In this document: piece after piece, positions 1-7,712 of the stretch
Layout: every line of letters begins with the position of its first letter
How positions within the stretch are numbered: position 1 is the stretch's first letter
Assembly: GCA_003644335.1 (NCBI GenBank)
Contig: QNCB01000025.1
Location: 1 to 9,754 of the forward strand
Direction: 5' to 3'
Source of the DNA: Planctomycetota bacterium
GTDB taxonomy: Bacteria > Planctomycetota > Phycisphaerae > SM23-33
DNA length: 9,754 nucleotides
Notes under the pieces: generated by a model
What the model was told of the DNA's origin: nothing
The model's database searches: none
What the model saw: the letters and a program-made list of their open reading frames with translations, nothing else
Program-made: the position numbers and the translations under genes

Positions 1-1119
1 GATTCGGAGCAAACGGAACCCCAAGACGAGCTGCAAGTCGAGCTACAAAACGAGAGGCAACAACCCCTCGCCCAATCGCTCAGGCCCGGCAGCGTCGCTA
101 CGCCAGCCAAGATTACCGCCAAAAAGCCCCCGTCCAAGCCCGTGAAAATCGCCCGTCAAGCCAGCGGAGCTGCGATAGGCCCATCTGGCATGACCGAGGC
201 ATTAGCCCGGCAGATAGGCCCGTCGCCAATCACCGTCCGAAAAATCCCCAAGGCCCAGGCAATGCAAAATTTCGAGCGGGGCATGGAGTTTTTTTCTGCC
301 AACAAGGACTTGCTCCGGGCCAGGGAGCTGTTGAACTCAGCCTATGTTTCCGGCACCTTGGCTGACACGCAGGCTGGCCGAGCGAGAAAAGCTCTGGAGA
401 ATATCGCTGATAGAACCGTCCTGGCCGCGGACCCGTACGTCAATCCGAAAGACCCGTACATGATGAGCTACACCTTTGCTCCGGGCGACATGCTCAACAG
501 CCGATGGCGAAGCGGCAAGCTGCTACGGCTGGGCGTCATTGCCAAGTGCGACCTGAACGTTCCTGCGGATATTCTGCTGCGGGTCAACGGCCTGGCCAGC
601 GCCAGGGCTTTCCGGGCGGGGAGAAGTTACAAACTGCTCAAAGGCCCGTTTCATCTGATGGTGTACAAGGACAAATTCGTCGCGGATATTTATCTGCAAG
701 ACCTGTTCGTCCGGCGGATACCAATTGGCATCGGCGCCCCTGAGACGCCTACGCCCGTGGGTTATTTTCGCCTGGCTTCGGGGGGCAAGACGATAAACTC
801 GCCGTACAACGCACCAGCGGAGGCTGGCGGGACAAGTCGTACGCTGCTGCCCGGGCAGGAGGGATATCCGCTGGACAGGCAAGGCCACAATATGAAAATC
901 GAGGGCATCGCCCAGCTTGGTACGAATATTTTGGTCAGCCAATCCTACGCTATCCACGGCACGAATGAGCCTGACAGCATCGGCACCGCTGCCAGCCGAG
1001 GGTGCCTCAGAGCGGGCGACCAAGACATCCGCCTGCTCTTCGGCATACTCCAAACCTACGCCAACCCAAACAATCCCCGAGTTACCTGGAAACGATGGAG
1101 CACCGTGACGGTGGAATAG
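1..1119 (+). CDS. L,D-transpeptidase (YkuD family) with LysM-like region, 5' partial
   Basis: The frame is open from base 1 to the TAG stop at 1117-1119, so the gene starts outside the window; the GTG at 142 is only an internal codon. The visible 372 residues begin with a Gln/Glu-rich then Pro/Ala/Lys-rich linker (about 1-65), as expected of an exported protein with an anchor upstream. A LysM-like segment (about 153-211) reads YTFAPGDML and later VNGL. The YkuD domain follows (about 212-350). Its catalytic motif is visible as His319 in IHGTNEP and Cys335 in SRGCLR, 16 residues apart, which fits the family's H-x(14-17)-S/T-x-G-C pattern with Arg in place of the usual His before Gly. This family cross-links peptidoglycan stems at meso-diaminopimelate (3-3 links) in the periplasm. 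The gene converges on the lipoprotein gene, so co-transcription is excluded. Family call is confident; the substrate is inferred. Confidence 0.88.
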   Translation, partial: DSEQTEPQDELQVELQNERQQPLAQSLRPGSVATPAKITAKKPPSKPVKIARQASGAAIGPSGMTEALARQIGPSPITVRKIPKAQAMQNFERGMEFFSANKDLLRARELLNSAYVSGTLADTQAGRARKALENIADRTVLAADPYVNPKDPYMMSYTFAPGDMLNSRWRSGKLLRLGVIAKCDLNVPADILLRVNGLASARAFRAGRSYKLLKGPFHLMVYKDKFVADIYLQDLFVRRIPIGIGAPETPTPVGYFRLASGGKTINSPYNAPAEAGGTSRTLLPGQEGYPLDRQGHNMKIEGIAQLGTNILVSQSYAIHGTNEPDSIGTAASRGCLRAGDQDIRLLFGILQTYANPNNPRVTWKRWSTVTVE

Positions 1120-1143
1120 GCAATAGGGTTGCTGGTTTGGTGT

Positions 1144-1162
1144 GGCCCGATATATCGGGGCC
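1144..1162. terminator. Palindromic hairpin between convergent genes
   Basis: A 14-base perfect palindrome (cccgatatatcggg, 1146-1159) is extended on both sides by GG/CC with a one-base bulge, giving a stem of 7 or more base pairs with a UAUA loop. It lies 25 bases after the transpeptidase stop and 14 bases before the lipoprotein stop, so both convergent transcripts would run into it. On the plus strand a T-rich stretch (1170-1181) follows about 8 bases later, which is too far for a textbook intrinsic terminator; the minus strand has no T-run. A bidirectional terminator is plausible but not proven. Confidence 0.45.
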
Positions 1163-1175
1163 TGTCGCTTGTCTT

Positions 1176-4100
1176 TTATTTTGACAGGGCTTCGTATCGT
1201 TTCTTGGCAATCTTGTATTGTTTGTAGGCTCTTTGTGCTGCTGGCGTGTCGCCTTTGCCGGCAGCCATCAGCTGCGTCAACTTGTTGTACGCAGCTATAT
1301 ATTCCTGGTAAGCCTTCTTAGCTCCGGCTTTATTGTCTCTCTCTTTACCGTCGTCGTGATCTTTATCATCGTTATCGTCGTCATGATCTTTATCTTTATC
1401 TCGGCGGTTGCCTTTGCCGGTGCGTTTGGCTTCGAGCGACTTGTATTCCTTCGATTGCAGCAGGCTGTGGATGACTGTCCTTCGCATTGCCCTGCTCTTT
1501 TCAAGGTGGCGTGTCCAATAATTGCTCTCCGCGGGCCTGGGTTCTCTGCCGAGTATTGACTGGTAGGCATCTCGGACGAATTGGCGGGAGGTTGTGTTTC
1601 TTCGCGTATATGCGGGGCAGCCGAAGATGGCGTAGATGATGTTGGCGCGTCGGCTGCGGGATAGTCCGCGGAGCCAGGTTTTCACTTCCCGGCTGTTCGG
1701 GTCGTGGTGAAGAATGCTATGGGAGAGGCTGATCACGAATTTTCTATCGCCGGCAAGTGGCAGCCCCAGCGCGTTGGAGAAATTTTTGCCGTCATCGTCA
1801 TCATCATGGCCATGGCCTGAACCTGTGCTGTTGCTGGTTGGCGTCTTGGGTTTTCCCACATTCATGCCGATTACATGTGCTACCAACTTCCAGCCTTTGA
1901 TTGTTTGGCGGTATACGTTATATTGCTCGTTGGGGTTGATATATGCGGCGAATTCCCAGTATCGGATTCTCTGGCGGTCGTCCTCTTCGGTGGAGTAGTG
2001 GGCGAATTTTTTGCTCCGCCCGCCCCAGCGGCTGTATTGGTTAATGTCCATCCATCGGCTATTTGCCATTGCCATTTCACGATACCGCGGGATCCCCGCA
2101 AACGGCTTGTCCGCAGTGCCAATCACGAACAGCTCGGGTTTATCTGTCGCAATACCCGTGGTAAATTTCAAAGCCATCGTGGCGCCAAGCGGCGCGGTCA
2201 GCTTGACGACCTGGCCCTTGCGGCGGATACGGAAGATTTTTACGCCATCGACTATTTCGGTTTTTTTACGGCTCCAGCGGAACCGCAACGGGAACGGACG
2301 AGGCACATAGCCAACGCCGCTGGCGGTAATCACGCGAAGCTCGAGTGTATAGACCCTGTTGAAAACAATCTTCGTGGGATAGGTAAATTCCGCCCGGTTA
2401 GTAGCAACGGTTACGAACTTCTCGGGCACCCTTGGCCCGGCCCACACACGCAGCATTACCTGCTTGGCGTTTTTGAAAACCCTGCTGTAGGATTTACTGC
2501 GAATAGTCAGCTTGCCATCCTCAGCTGCGATTTCGTGGATAATGCGTTGCGAGCGTTGCCCGGAATCCGTATCGTTGAGGCTTACCGCGAAGATGCCTCC
2601 TTTTATAAATTTCATAGGCTCGTCGTCAATATCCCCGCCGCCTGAACCCAGGCTGCCCAGCTTCTGCTTGAGCTTTCTGATTTCCGCGTCGAATCGCCAC
2701 GAGCCTTTGTATAGCGCGTAATACTTCATCACCTGCGTATGCTGGGTAGCCAGGCCCAGCAGTTCCCCCGCTCGCTGCAGGCTCGCCGCAGAGGCCCTTG
2801 CAGACATCATCCCCTTGGCCTGGTTCAGATAGCGTCGCATCGTCCGATTGTCGGCTGCGTAGTTGGCTGCAACCTGGGCGGCGAAGTTTTTGAAGCTGTC
2901 TAATACTTGCTTAGCGGCGTCGATATCTCGGATAATAGGATGTCGCTGCGGCGCCAGAGCGTTTTGGACAAGACGAATCTTCTTCTCGGCCTGGTTGATA
3001 ACTTCCCCGACCAACTTTGAAAGTAGTCTTGTTTTCGCCCCGACATCATGCAGCTGTTTCAGAATTTCGTCACATCTTTTGAGGATAGGCACATGTCTTT
3101 TGTCTTTTGCTTCAGCCTGGCTTGCGTCGTCAATGGCATCTTCCATGCCTTTGATAATTTCAGCGTATTGGTTCGGATATCGACGATTGCCTTCGAAGGG
3201 TGCCTTGTCGAGACGATAGGCTTTTATCGTGGCTGGCCTGAGAACATTCTGATAACTGGCAGCCCGGCCGTTCAGCCGTCGCATGATGGTGCGATTGCGA
3301 GAGATCATTTGGCTGAAAACAGCTTGCTTGTCGCTCCGCAGAAGAGCTATCACAATGTTCGGCGGCGTTTCCGGGTCGTCCCGTGTTTTCTTGGCGTAGC
3401 GAGATGCAAGGGTCATCGCGTTGGAAAGCAAACTCTGTGCCTGGCCTAGAAGACTTTTCTCGCGATCGAAGTCCAGCCTCATATCTACCTGTACCCCGAG
3501 CATCGCCGAGAGGTGCAGATGGAATCTTTTCAGATGTCTCAGCACGAGTTTGTTTTCTTGAGTAAAACCGCTGTACCAGCGTGTCGGGCTGTATTTGAAG
3601 TCAATCTCATCCGTTCCGAATCCGAGCAGGACTGTTTGGGCGTCAAAGGGTTTGTAGGCATTTTCGAGGGCAATTAGAGCATCCACACGCCGGGCCAATA
3701 AAGAGTCGTTAGCACTGATTCGCCTGTTGATGTCGCTTTGCAAAGCCGCCAGGCCCTTTTTATAAGCATCCACACAATCTTCATAACAATCAGAAACTAT
3801 CGCCATGCCGTCAAGAGGGTCCGCAGCTGATTGACTGATAGCTCCTCCAACCAGCCCATGCGAATAATTTGGATTAGGCTGATTTAATATCCCCCTGAGA
3901 TAAGCTCTTGCCCCAGGGTCTTTGCCTGCCTTGTTGCATATCGAATCCATCTCCCTGCGAATTTGCTCCTGCCACTTCCAGGTGTCTTGAGGCAGAATTT
4001 TTTCGAGAGGCGTCTCCTGCAGCTTTTCAAGTTTTTCCACATAGCTCCGCAGGGATTTTATATTGCTGATAGCCTCCTGCCTACGCCGAGTTTTTTCGTC

Positions 4101-5387
4101 TTCTATTATCTTGTTGAAAGTTCTCAAGGCTTTGTCGATTCTTATGCGTTCGGCATGAAGCCGTTTTTTTTGAGAATCGGTCAACTCCCCATTGAAGCCC
4201 ATTTTATAATAGCTGTTTTTGACGGCTGATACCCTGCCACCAAATGCCCTCACCTTTCCGTGCCAATTATTTACAGCCCGCCTGGCTTCCATCTGGTCTA
4301 CTGCGCCGGCGAAGATTAATCCCATGAGCGTCTTATAGTCTCTGACAAATGTATTAAACGCCCCTAACGGAAGGGGTACGATTGCGAATGATTTTTTTTC
4401 GCTTACATTTTTTGCCCGCGTTGCCGCTTGGCTGGCAGTGTCAATATCCGCATCGGCGTTCTGGAGAATCTGGCCATCGTGCTCGAGGGACGACTTTCTG
4501 TTTTCCGCAGCGAGTTTGCTCAAATGATCTCTATATGTCCGGTCGGACTGATACTTCCTGATTAGCTTGCGGGTTGGTTTTACATTCGCGCGTTTGAACG
4601 CACGGAGTATGTTTTTATAGTTACGCCTCCGATTAAAAATCTTGATATTGATGTTTGAAAGTTTGTGTCGCATAGCCAACTGCAAGGCTTCCCGGGCCTC
4701 CAGGGCGGCCTTCTCTTTATTGGCGACACTCGCAAAGGCGTTAATGCAGGCGTCTTTGAACTTCTTTTTGTAGTCGTCTCTATTCCCTTCCCCCTTGCCA
4801 TATATTTTTATTCTGCCAATACCATTCTCGTGACTCTGCCACCAAAGACCAAACGCCTGGAGCCGTCCGGCTGTTTCCATTTCATATAGCCCCTTGCCCT
4901 GCCGCCAATCTTTGACGCGCGCAATGAGGAACTTGTTAAATAAATCCTTGTCTCTCTTATCCGCCCATTTTTGCACGCTATCCCAAACATATTTATCGAA
5001 ATCCCATGCAGCGGTCAGGAGTTTCATAGCCGGGCCACCAATTGCATTTTCGAGGAGTTTTGTCAACACCTTCTCAGCTAGATAATTGTTTGCCTTCTTG
5101 GTTTCGCCATAGGCGAGATGATTAAGCACCTGGATATAATCCACAACATCCAGTTTGGTATCGACTATGTCGGATATCTCGTCCTGAAGCTGTTGTTTCA
5201 GTTCATCCTCGATGTACTTGCGTTCATTGGGGTCTTTGATTCCCGAGTATTCGAGCATATCGCTGAAGGTTTTGATCGACTTTGGCCTGCCCGCAGCTTG
5301 TGTGTTGCACGCACAGCTGGCGAGGATGGCGACGATAATGATTGCGAGAATGCTGCAGGGTACGATTCGCTTGATAGAGTTGGTCAT
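1176..5387 (-). CDS. Giant secreted lipoprotein, helical, with tandem DUF4214-like repeats
   Basis: This 1403-residue protein starts at ATG 5387, with GAGG at 5394-5397 six bases upstream. The N-terminus has basic residues, a hydrophobic core (about 8-23) and a lipobox LASC with Cys25, so it is predicted to be a lipoprotein cleaved by signal peptidase II. Residues about 30-910 are charged and almost entirely helical, with coiled-coil-like stretches and no recognised domain. A Gly-rich hinge near 913 leads to a beta-rich part (about 917-1180). An Asp-rich linker (about 1190-1197) precedes two degenerate repeats starting near 1217 (FVISLSHSIL) and 1270 (FVRDAYQSILGREP), the second ending in LLQSKEY. 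This is the DUF4214 pattern, found in large secreted proteins. A Lys/Asp/His tract (about 1325-1357) and a short helical tail follow. The function is unknown; a structural or surface role is inference. The 5' half is AT-richer than neighbouring genes. Confidence 0.85.
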   Translation of the reverse strand: MTNSIKRIVPCSILAIIIVAILASCACNTQAAGRPKSIKTFSDMLEYSGIKDPNERKYIEDELKQQLQDEISDIVDTKLDVVDYIQVLNHLAYGETKKANNYLAEKVLTKLLENAIGGPAMKLLTAAWDFDKYVWDSVQKWADKRDKDLFNKFLIARVKDWRQGKGLYEMETAGRLQAFGLWWQSHENGIGRIKIYGKGEGNRDDYKKKFKDACINAFASVANKEKAALEAREALQLAMRHKLSNINIKIFNRRRNYKNILRAFKRANVKPTRKLIRKYQSDRTYRDHLSKLAAENRKSSLEHDGQILQNADADIDTASQAATRAKNVSEKKSFAIVPLPLGAFNTFVRDYKTLMGLIFAGAVDQMEARRAVNNWHGKVRAFGGRVSAVKNSYYKMGFNGELTDSQKKRLHAERIRIDKALRTFNKIIEDEKTRRRQEAISNIKSLRSYVEKLEKLQETPLEKILPQDTWKWQEQIRREMDSICNKAGKDPGARAYLRGILNQPNPNYSHGLVGGAISQSAADPLDGMAIVSDCYEDCVDAYKKGLAALQSDINRRISANDSLLARRVDALIALENAYKPFDAQTVLLGFGTDEIDFKYSPTRWYSGFTQENKLVLRHLKRFHLHLSAMLGVQVDMRLDFDREKSLLGQAQSLLSNAMTLASRYAKKTRDDPETPPNIVIALLRSDKQAVFSQMISRNRTIMRRLNGRAASYQNVLRPATIKAYRLDKAPFEGNRRYPNQYAEIIKGMEDAIDDASQAEAKDKRHVPILKRCDEILKQLHDVGAKTRLLSKLVGEVINQAEKKIRLVQNALAPQRHPIIRDIDAAKQVLDSFKNFAAQVAANYAADNRTMRRYLNQAKGMMSARASAASLQRAGELLGLATQHTQVMKYYALYKGSWRFDAEIRKLKQKLGSLGSGGGDIDDEPMKFIKGGIFAVSLNDTDSGQRSQRIIHEIAAEDGKLTIRSKSYSRVFKNAKQVMLRVWAGPRVPEKFVTVATNRAEFTYPTKIVFNRVYTLELRVITASGVGYVPRPFPLRFRWSRKKTEIVDGVKIFRIRRKGQVVKLTAPLGATMALKFTTGIATDKPELFVIGTADKPFAGIPRYREMAMANSRWMDINQYSRWGGRSKKFAHYSTEEDDRQRIRYWEFAAYINPNEQYNVYRQTIKGWKLVAHVIGMNVGKPKTPTSNSTGSGHGHDDDDDGKNFSNALGLPLAGDRKFVISLSHSILHHDPNSREVKTWLRGLSRSRRANIIYAIFGCPAYTRRNTTSRQFVRDAYQSILGREPRPAESNYWTRHLEKSRAMRRTVIHSLLQSKEYKSLEAKRTGKGNRRDKDKDHDDDNDDKDHDDGKERDNKAGAKKAYQEYIAAYNKLTQLMAAGKGDTPAAQRAYKQYKIAKKRYEALSK

Positions 5388-5474
5388 AGCTGGCCTCGAA
5401 TAAGAGAAGACGAATGTTACGATGCGTCATTCCGAAAGGCAAAGATATAAAATCACGCATGCCGATTGGCTTGC

Positions 5475-5503
5475 ATTGTATCGAAAAAAACTACAAAGAG
5501 CAA
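5475..5503 (-). promoter_or_regulatory. Candidate sigma-70-like promoter for the lipoprotein gene
   Basis: Read on the minus strand, TACAAT (5475-5480, five of six consensus positions) is preceded after 17 bases by TTGCTC (5498-5503, first three consensus positions). Transcription would start near 5468 and give a leader of about 80 bases before the ATG at 5387. The spacer contains a T-run. The -35 box is weak, so this is only a candidate, but it is the best-placed one I see in this gap. Confidence 0.35.
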
Positions 5504-5534
5504 AGGCGCTGTCCCAATTTGCAAAAGTTTAGAT

Positions 5535-5613
5535 AGCAAGTCTCCTTTCCTGTTTATAGCTATGCGAAAAATAATAGACTACGATTACACCGGAAGGAGG
5601 CTTGCTTCGTAGT
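5535..5613. repeat. Long inverted repeat with a competing second stem
   Basis: The arms at 5535-5550 (agcaagtctcctttcc) and 5592-5606 (ggaaggaggcttgct) are complementary over 15 pairs, with one T bulge and one mismatch that becomes a G-U pair in plus-strand RNA but a C-A clash in minus-strand RNA. The loop is 41 bases. A second pair, actacga (5578-5584) with tcgtagt (5607-5613), interleaves with the first, so both stems are unlikely to form at once. It lies between the scpA stop and the lipoprotein promoter. No T-run follows on either strand, so it does not look like a standard terminator. It could be a miniature mobile element, an RNA structure or a protein-binding site. Confidence 0.5.
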
Positions 5614-5654
5614 TTTACGGAGGGGAGTACGGCGTTGGGTGGCATGGCTACATG

Positions 5655-6668
5655 CTACTTTTCGTCATCATCATCGTCGTTTTCGTCGACGGCTTCGCTG
5701 ATGTATTGGCCTGGCTGGGGTTTGGCAGAGCCTTCTTCGTTTAGATTTTTATCATCGTCGTTATCTAAAAAATCGTCGTTTAAAAAATCTTCATTATCTA
5801 ATAAATCTTCGTCATCAAAATCTTCATTGGGGGTTTTGTTTTCCTGGTTGGCTTGATTTTTTTCCGCTTGTTCGCGTGCTTTGGTCTGGCGGGTTTTGGC
5901 TTGGGCTAGTTCCGCTTCCAGCTGTTCTATCGTCGGCGGGTTTGGGTTCAGCTCGATTCGAATGTCCCCCACGCCGTCGTCCTGGAAGGCTTGGACCGCT
6001 CGCATTTTCATCAGTTCCAGCATGGCTAGGAATAAGCCTATGATTTCGGCCCGCTTGCCCTTGCCCTCGAAAATTTGGCCAAACATCAAAGGCCCGTCGC
6101 GCTGGAGCCTGTCCAGCAGGTCTTCCCGGTAGAGTTCCAGCGGCGTGTCGTCGTGGATAACCTCGTGCTGGCCTGGCCCCTGGCCTATGGATTCCATTAC
6201 GTTGCGGAACGCGTCGAAGAGGTCCCATATCTGCACGTCTTCCAGGTCGCGGTCTTTTTCCCCCTCATCCGCTTCGAGCTTGCCGGGCTTGCGGGGGAAC
6301 TTCAGCGACTGCACATCCGCAGCCCGCTGAAGGTCGCCCGCTGCGTCTTTGAAGGCTTTGTACTGCAACAGCTGACGGATGAGGTCAGCTCGGGGGTCTA
6401 TCTCCAGCCCTTCCTCTTCGCCCTCGATAGCTTCGGGAGCAGGCAGCAGAATTCGCGTCTTTATTTCCATCAGCGTTGCAGCGAGCACCAGAAACTCCCC
6501 GGAAATGTTCGGGTCGAGCTTGCTGAGCATCTCAACATAGCTGACATATTGCTCGGTTATCCGGGCGATGGGGATATCGTGAATGTCCACCTCCTCCCGC
6601 CGAATGAGATACAGCAGCAGGTCGAGAGGCCCATTGTAAATATCCAGATTGACGCGGTATTCATCCAC
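5655..6668 (-). CDS. scpA: Segregation and condensation protein A (kleisin)
   Basis: ScpA is the kleisin that bridges the two Smc heads and, with ScpB, forms the bacterial condensin that compacts and separates chromosomes. The GTG start at 6668 is chosen because GGAG (6675-6678) sits six bases upstream and the protein then opens at the usual place, just before NLDIYNGPLDLLLYLI; a longer open frame upstream lies inside trpS. The N-terminal Smc-neck-binding domain covers about residues 7-75, ending ATLMEIKTRILLP. An acidic linker follows, then the C-terminal winged-helix domain (about 175-241, RLQRDGPLMFGQIF to RIEL) that binds the other Smc head. A probable coiled coil (about 245-275) and a 60-residue acidic tail rich in Asp, Glu, Phe and Leu extend beyond the normal family end, giving 337 residues. 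The stop is TAG. No scpB lies next to it in this window. Confidence 0.92.
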   Translation of the reverse strand: MDEYRVNLDIYNGPLDLLLYLIRREEVDIHDIPIARITEQYVSYVEMLSKLDPNISGEFLVLAATLMEIKTRILLPAPEAIEGEEEGLEIDPRADLIRQLLQYKAFKDAAGDLQRAADVQSLKFPRKPGKLEADEGEKDRDLEDVQIWDLFDAFRNVMESIGQGPGQHEVIHDDTPLELYREDLLDRLQRDGPLMFGQIFEGKGKRAEIIGLFLAMLELMKMRAVQAFQDDGVGDIRIELNPNPPTIEQLEAELAQAKTRQTKAREQAEKNQANQENKTPNEDFDDEDLLDNEDFLNDDFLDNDDDKNLNEEGSAKPQPGQYISEAVDENDDDDDEK

Positions 6669-7653
6669 GGAAATCTCCGCAGGTCGTGATAATTCCCGCA
6701 GCATCGCGGACACGGGCCATTGTTGCTTCTGCTGCTTGGCGGGCCTTTTTGCCGCCCTCGCGCAGAATGTCTCGCACGGTGTCAGGCTGTTTTTCCAGCT
6801 CGGCGTAACGTTCGCGAGCTTCGGCGAAAAGTTCGTTGACCAGTTCAGCCAGGCGTGTTTTGGCGTGGCCATACCCGTAGCCGCCTGCGCGATATTTTTC
6901 GGCAATTTCCGCGACTTCATCTTCGCTTGCCAGTAGTTTCAGCAGGGCCAGGACGTTGCAGCCCTCTGGGTCTTTCGGGTCTTCCAGCGGCGTGGAATCT
7001 GTTACGATTCGCCCGCATCGTTTTTTGGTTTGCTTTGGCGTCTGGAATATTTCGATGGTGTTGTCATAGCTTTTGGACATCTTTTGGCCATCGATTCCGG
7101 GCACGACTGCCACCTCTGGCACGATGTATGCTTCGGGCAGCGTGAGGATTTCCCCGCCGAATTCCCGATTGAACTTGCCCGCCAGGTCGCGCGTCATTTC
7201 CAGGTGTTGCTTCTGATCCTGCCCGACCGGCACGAGGTTCGCGTCGTATATAAGGATGTCCGCAGCCTGGAGAACCGGATAGTCGAACAGGCCCATGTTG
7301 GCAGCGAGGCCTCGGGTGGTCTTGTCTTTGTAGCTGGTAGCCTTCTCCATCAGGCTCACCGGACAGACGCAATTCAGGAACCAGCACAGCTCCGTCACCT
7401 GCGGCACGTCGGACTGGGCGAAGAAGACGCTTTTTTCCGGGTCTACCCCCAGGGCCAGGTACGCCCTGGCCAGGTGCATGGTGATATTTTGCAGCTCGTC
7501 CTTGTCACGCAGGCTGGTCATCGCGTGGTAGTTGGCGATAAAGTAGAAACACTCGTGCCCGTTGGTCTGGAGCTTGAGATATTGACGGATGGCTCCGAAA
7601 TAGTTGCCAATATGAAGCCTGCCCGAAGGTTGTATGCCTGATAGTACTCTCAT
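6661..7653 (-). CDS. trpS: Tryptophanyl-tRNA synthetase
   Basis: This class I aminoacyl-tRNA synthetase charges tRNA-Trp with tryptophan in the cytoplasm. The 330-residue length is normal for the bacterial enzyme. The start ATG 7653 gives the standard opening MRVLSGIQPSGRLHIGNYFG, with the HIGH-type signature HIGN at 14-17. The tryptophan and ATP pocket region includes FYFIANYHAMT and VGQDQKQHLEMTRDLA. The second signature KMSKS is intact at 191-195 in GQKMSKSYDNTI. The C-terminal helical anticodon-binding part is complete to the TGA at 6661-6663. No lesion is visible. The last 8 bases overlap the scpA start. No good Shine-Dalgarno stands before the ATG (only AGGA two bases away), and a strong promoter lies immediately upstream, so a leaderless message is possible. 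Confidence 0.97.
   Translation of the reverse strand: MRVLSGIQPSGRLHIGNYFGAIRQYLKLQTNGHECFYFIANYHAMTSLRDKDELQNITMHLARAYLALGVDPEKSVFFAQSDVPQVTELCWFLNCVCPVSLMEKATSYKDKTTRGLAANMGLFDYPVLQAADILIYDANLVPVGQDQKQHLEMTRDLAGKFNREFGGEILTLPEAYIVPEVAVVPGIDGQKMSKSYDNTIEIFQTPKQTKKRCGRIVTDSTPLEDPKDPEGCNVLALLKLLASEDEVAEIAEKYRAGGYGYGHAKTRLAELVNELFAEARERYAELEKQPDTVRDILREGGKKARQAAEATMARVRDAAGIITTCGDFRG
6675..6678 (-). promoter_or_regulatory. Shine-Dalgarno site that fixes the scpA GTG start
   Basis: GGAG on the minus strand lies six bases before GTG 6668, inside the last codons of trpS. The other in-frame candidate, ATG 6704, has no such site. The GTG start overlaps the trpS TGA stop (6661-6663) within the string GTGGATGA, an arrangement typical of translational coupling. 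Confidence 0.7.
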
Positions 7654-7662
7654 CGTCCTGAA

Positions 7663-7691
7663 AATGTAGACGCAAAAGCCCGTCGTGTCAA
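7663..7691 (-). promoter_or_regulatory. Strong sigma-70-like promoter of trpS (and scpA)
   Basis: On the minus strand a perfect TTGACA (7686-7691) is followed after exactly 17 bases by TACATT (7663-7668, four of six positions). Only nine bases separate the -10 box from the trpS ATG at 7653, so transcription should begin within a few bases of the start codon. It lies in the 95-base gap between the PH-domain gene and trpS, giving trpS-scpA its own promoter. Confidence 0.6.
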
Positions 7692-7712
7692 GGCTGGCCC
7701 GGTTCGTGAACT

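Noticed and set aside
142..1119. Complete transpeptidase gene starting at GTG 142
   Set aside because: The frame is open back to base 1 with linker-like protein sequence, so the gene is 5' partial rather than starting at 142.
1320..1420. CRISPR-like or microsatellite look of the ATC/GTC-rich stretch
   Set aside because: There are no regular spacers; it simply encodes the Lys/Asp/His tract of the lipoprotein.
1875..2645. Long plus-strand open frame of 256 codons opposite the lipoprotein gene
   Set aside because: It is antisense to a well-supported coding frame, has no recognisable domain or ribosome site, and its composition is that of a shadow frame.
6075..6689. Plus-strand open frame of 204 codons opposite scpA
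   Set aside because: Mirror frame of the conserved kleisin gene with no domain of its own.
6669..6920. 84-codon N-terminal extension of scpA
   Set aside because: It lies within trpS coding sequence, precedes a good Shine-Dalgarno and GTG, and has no kleisin-like residues.
7030..7641. Plus-strand open frame of 203 codons opposite trpS
   Set aside because: Antisense to an intact synthetase; it has no plausible start signal or family pattern.
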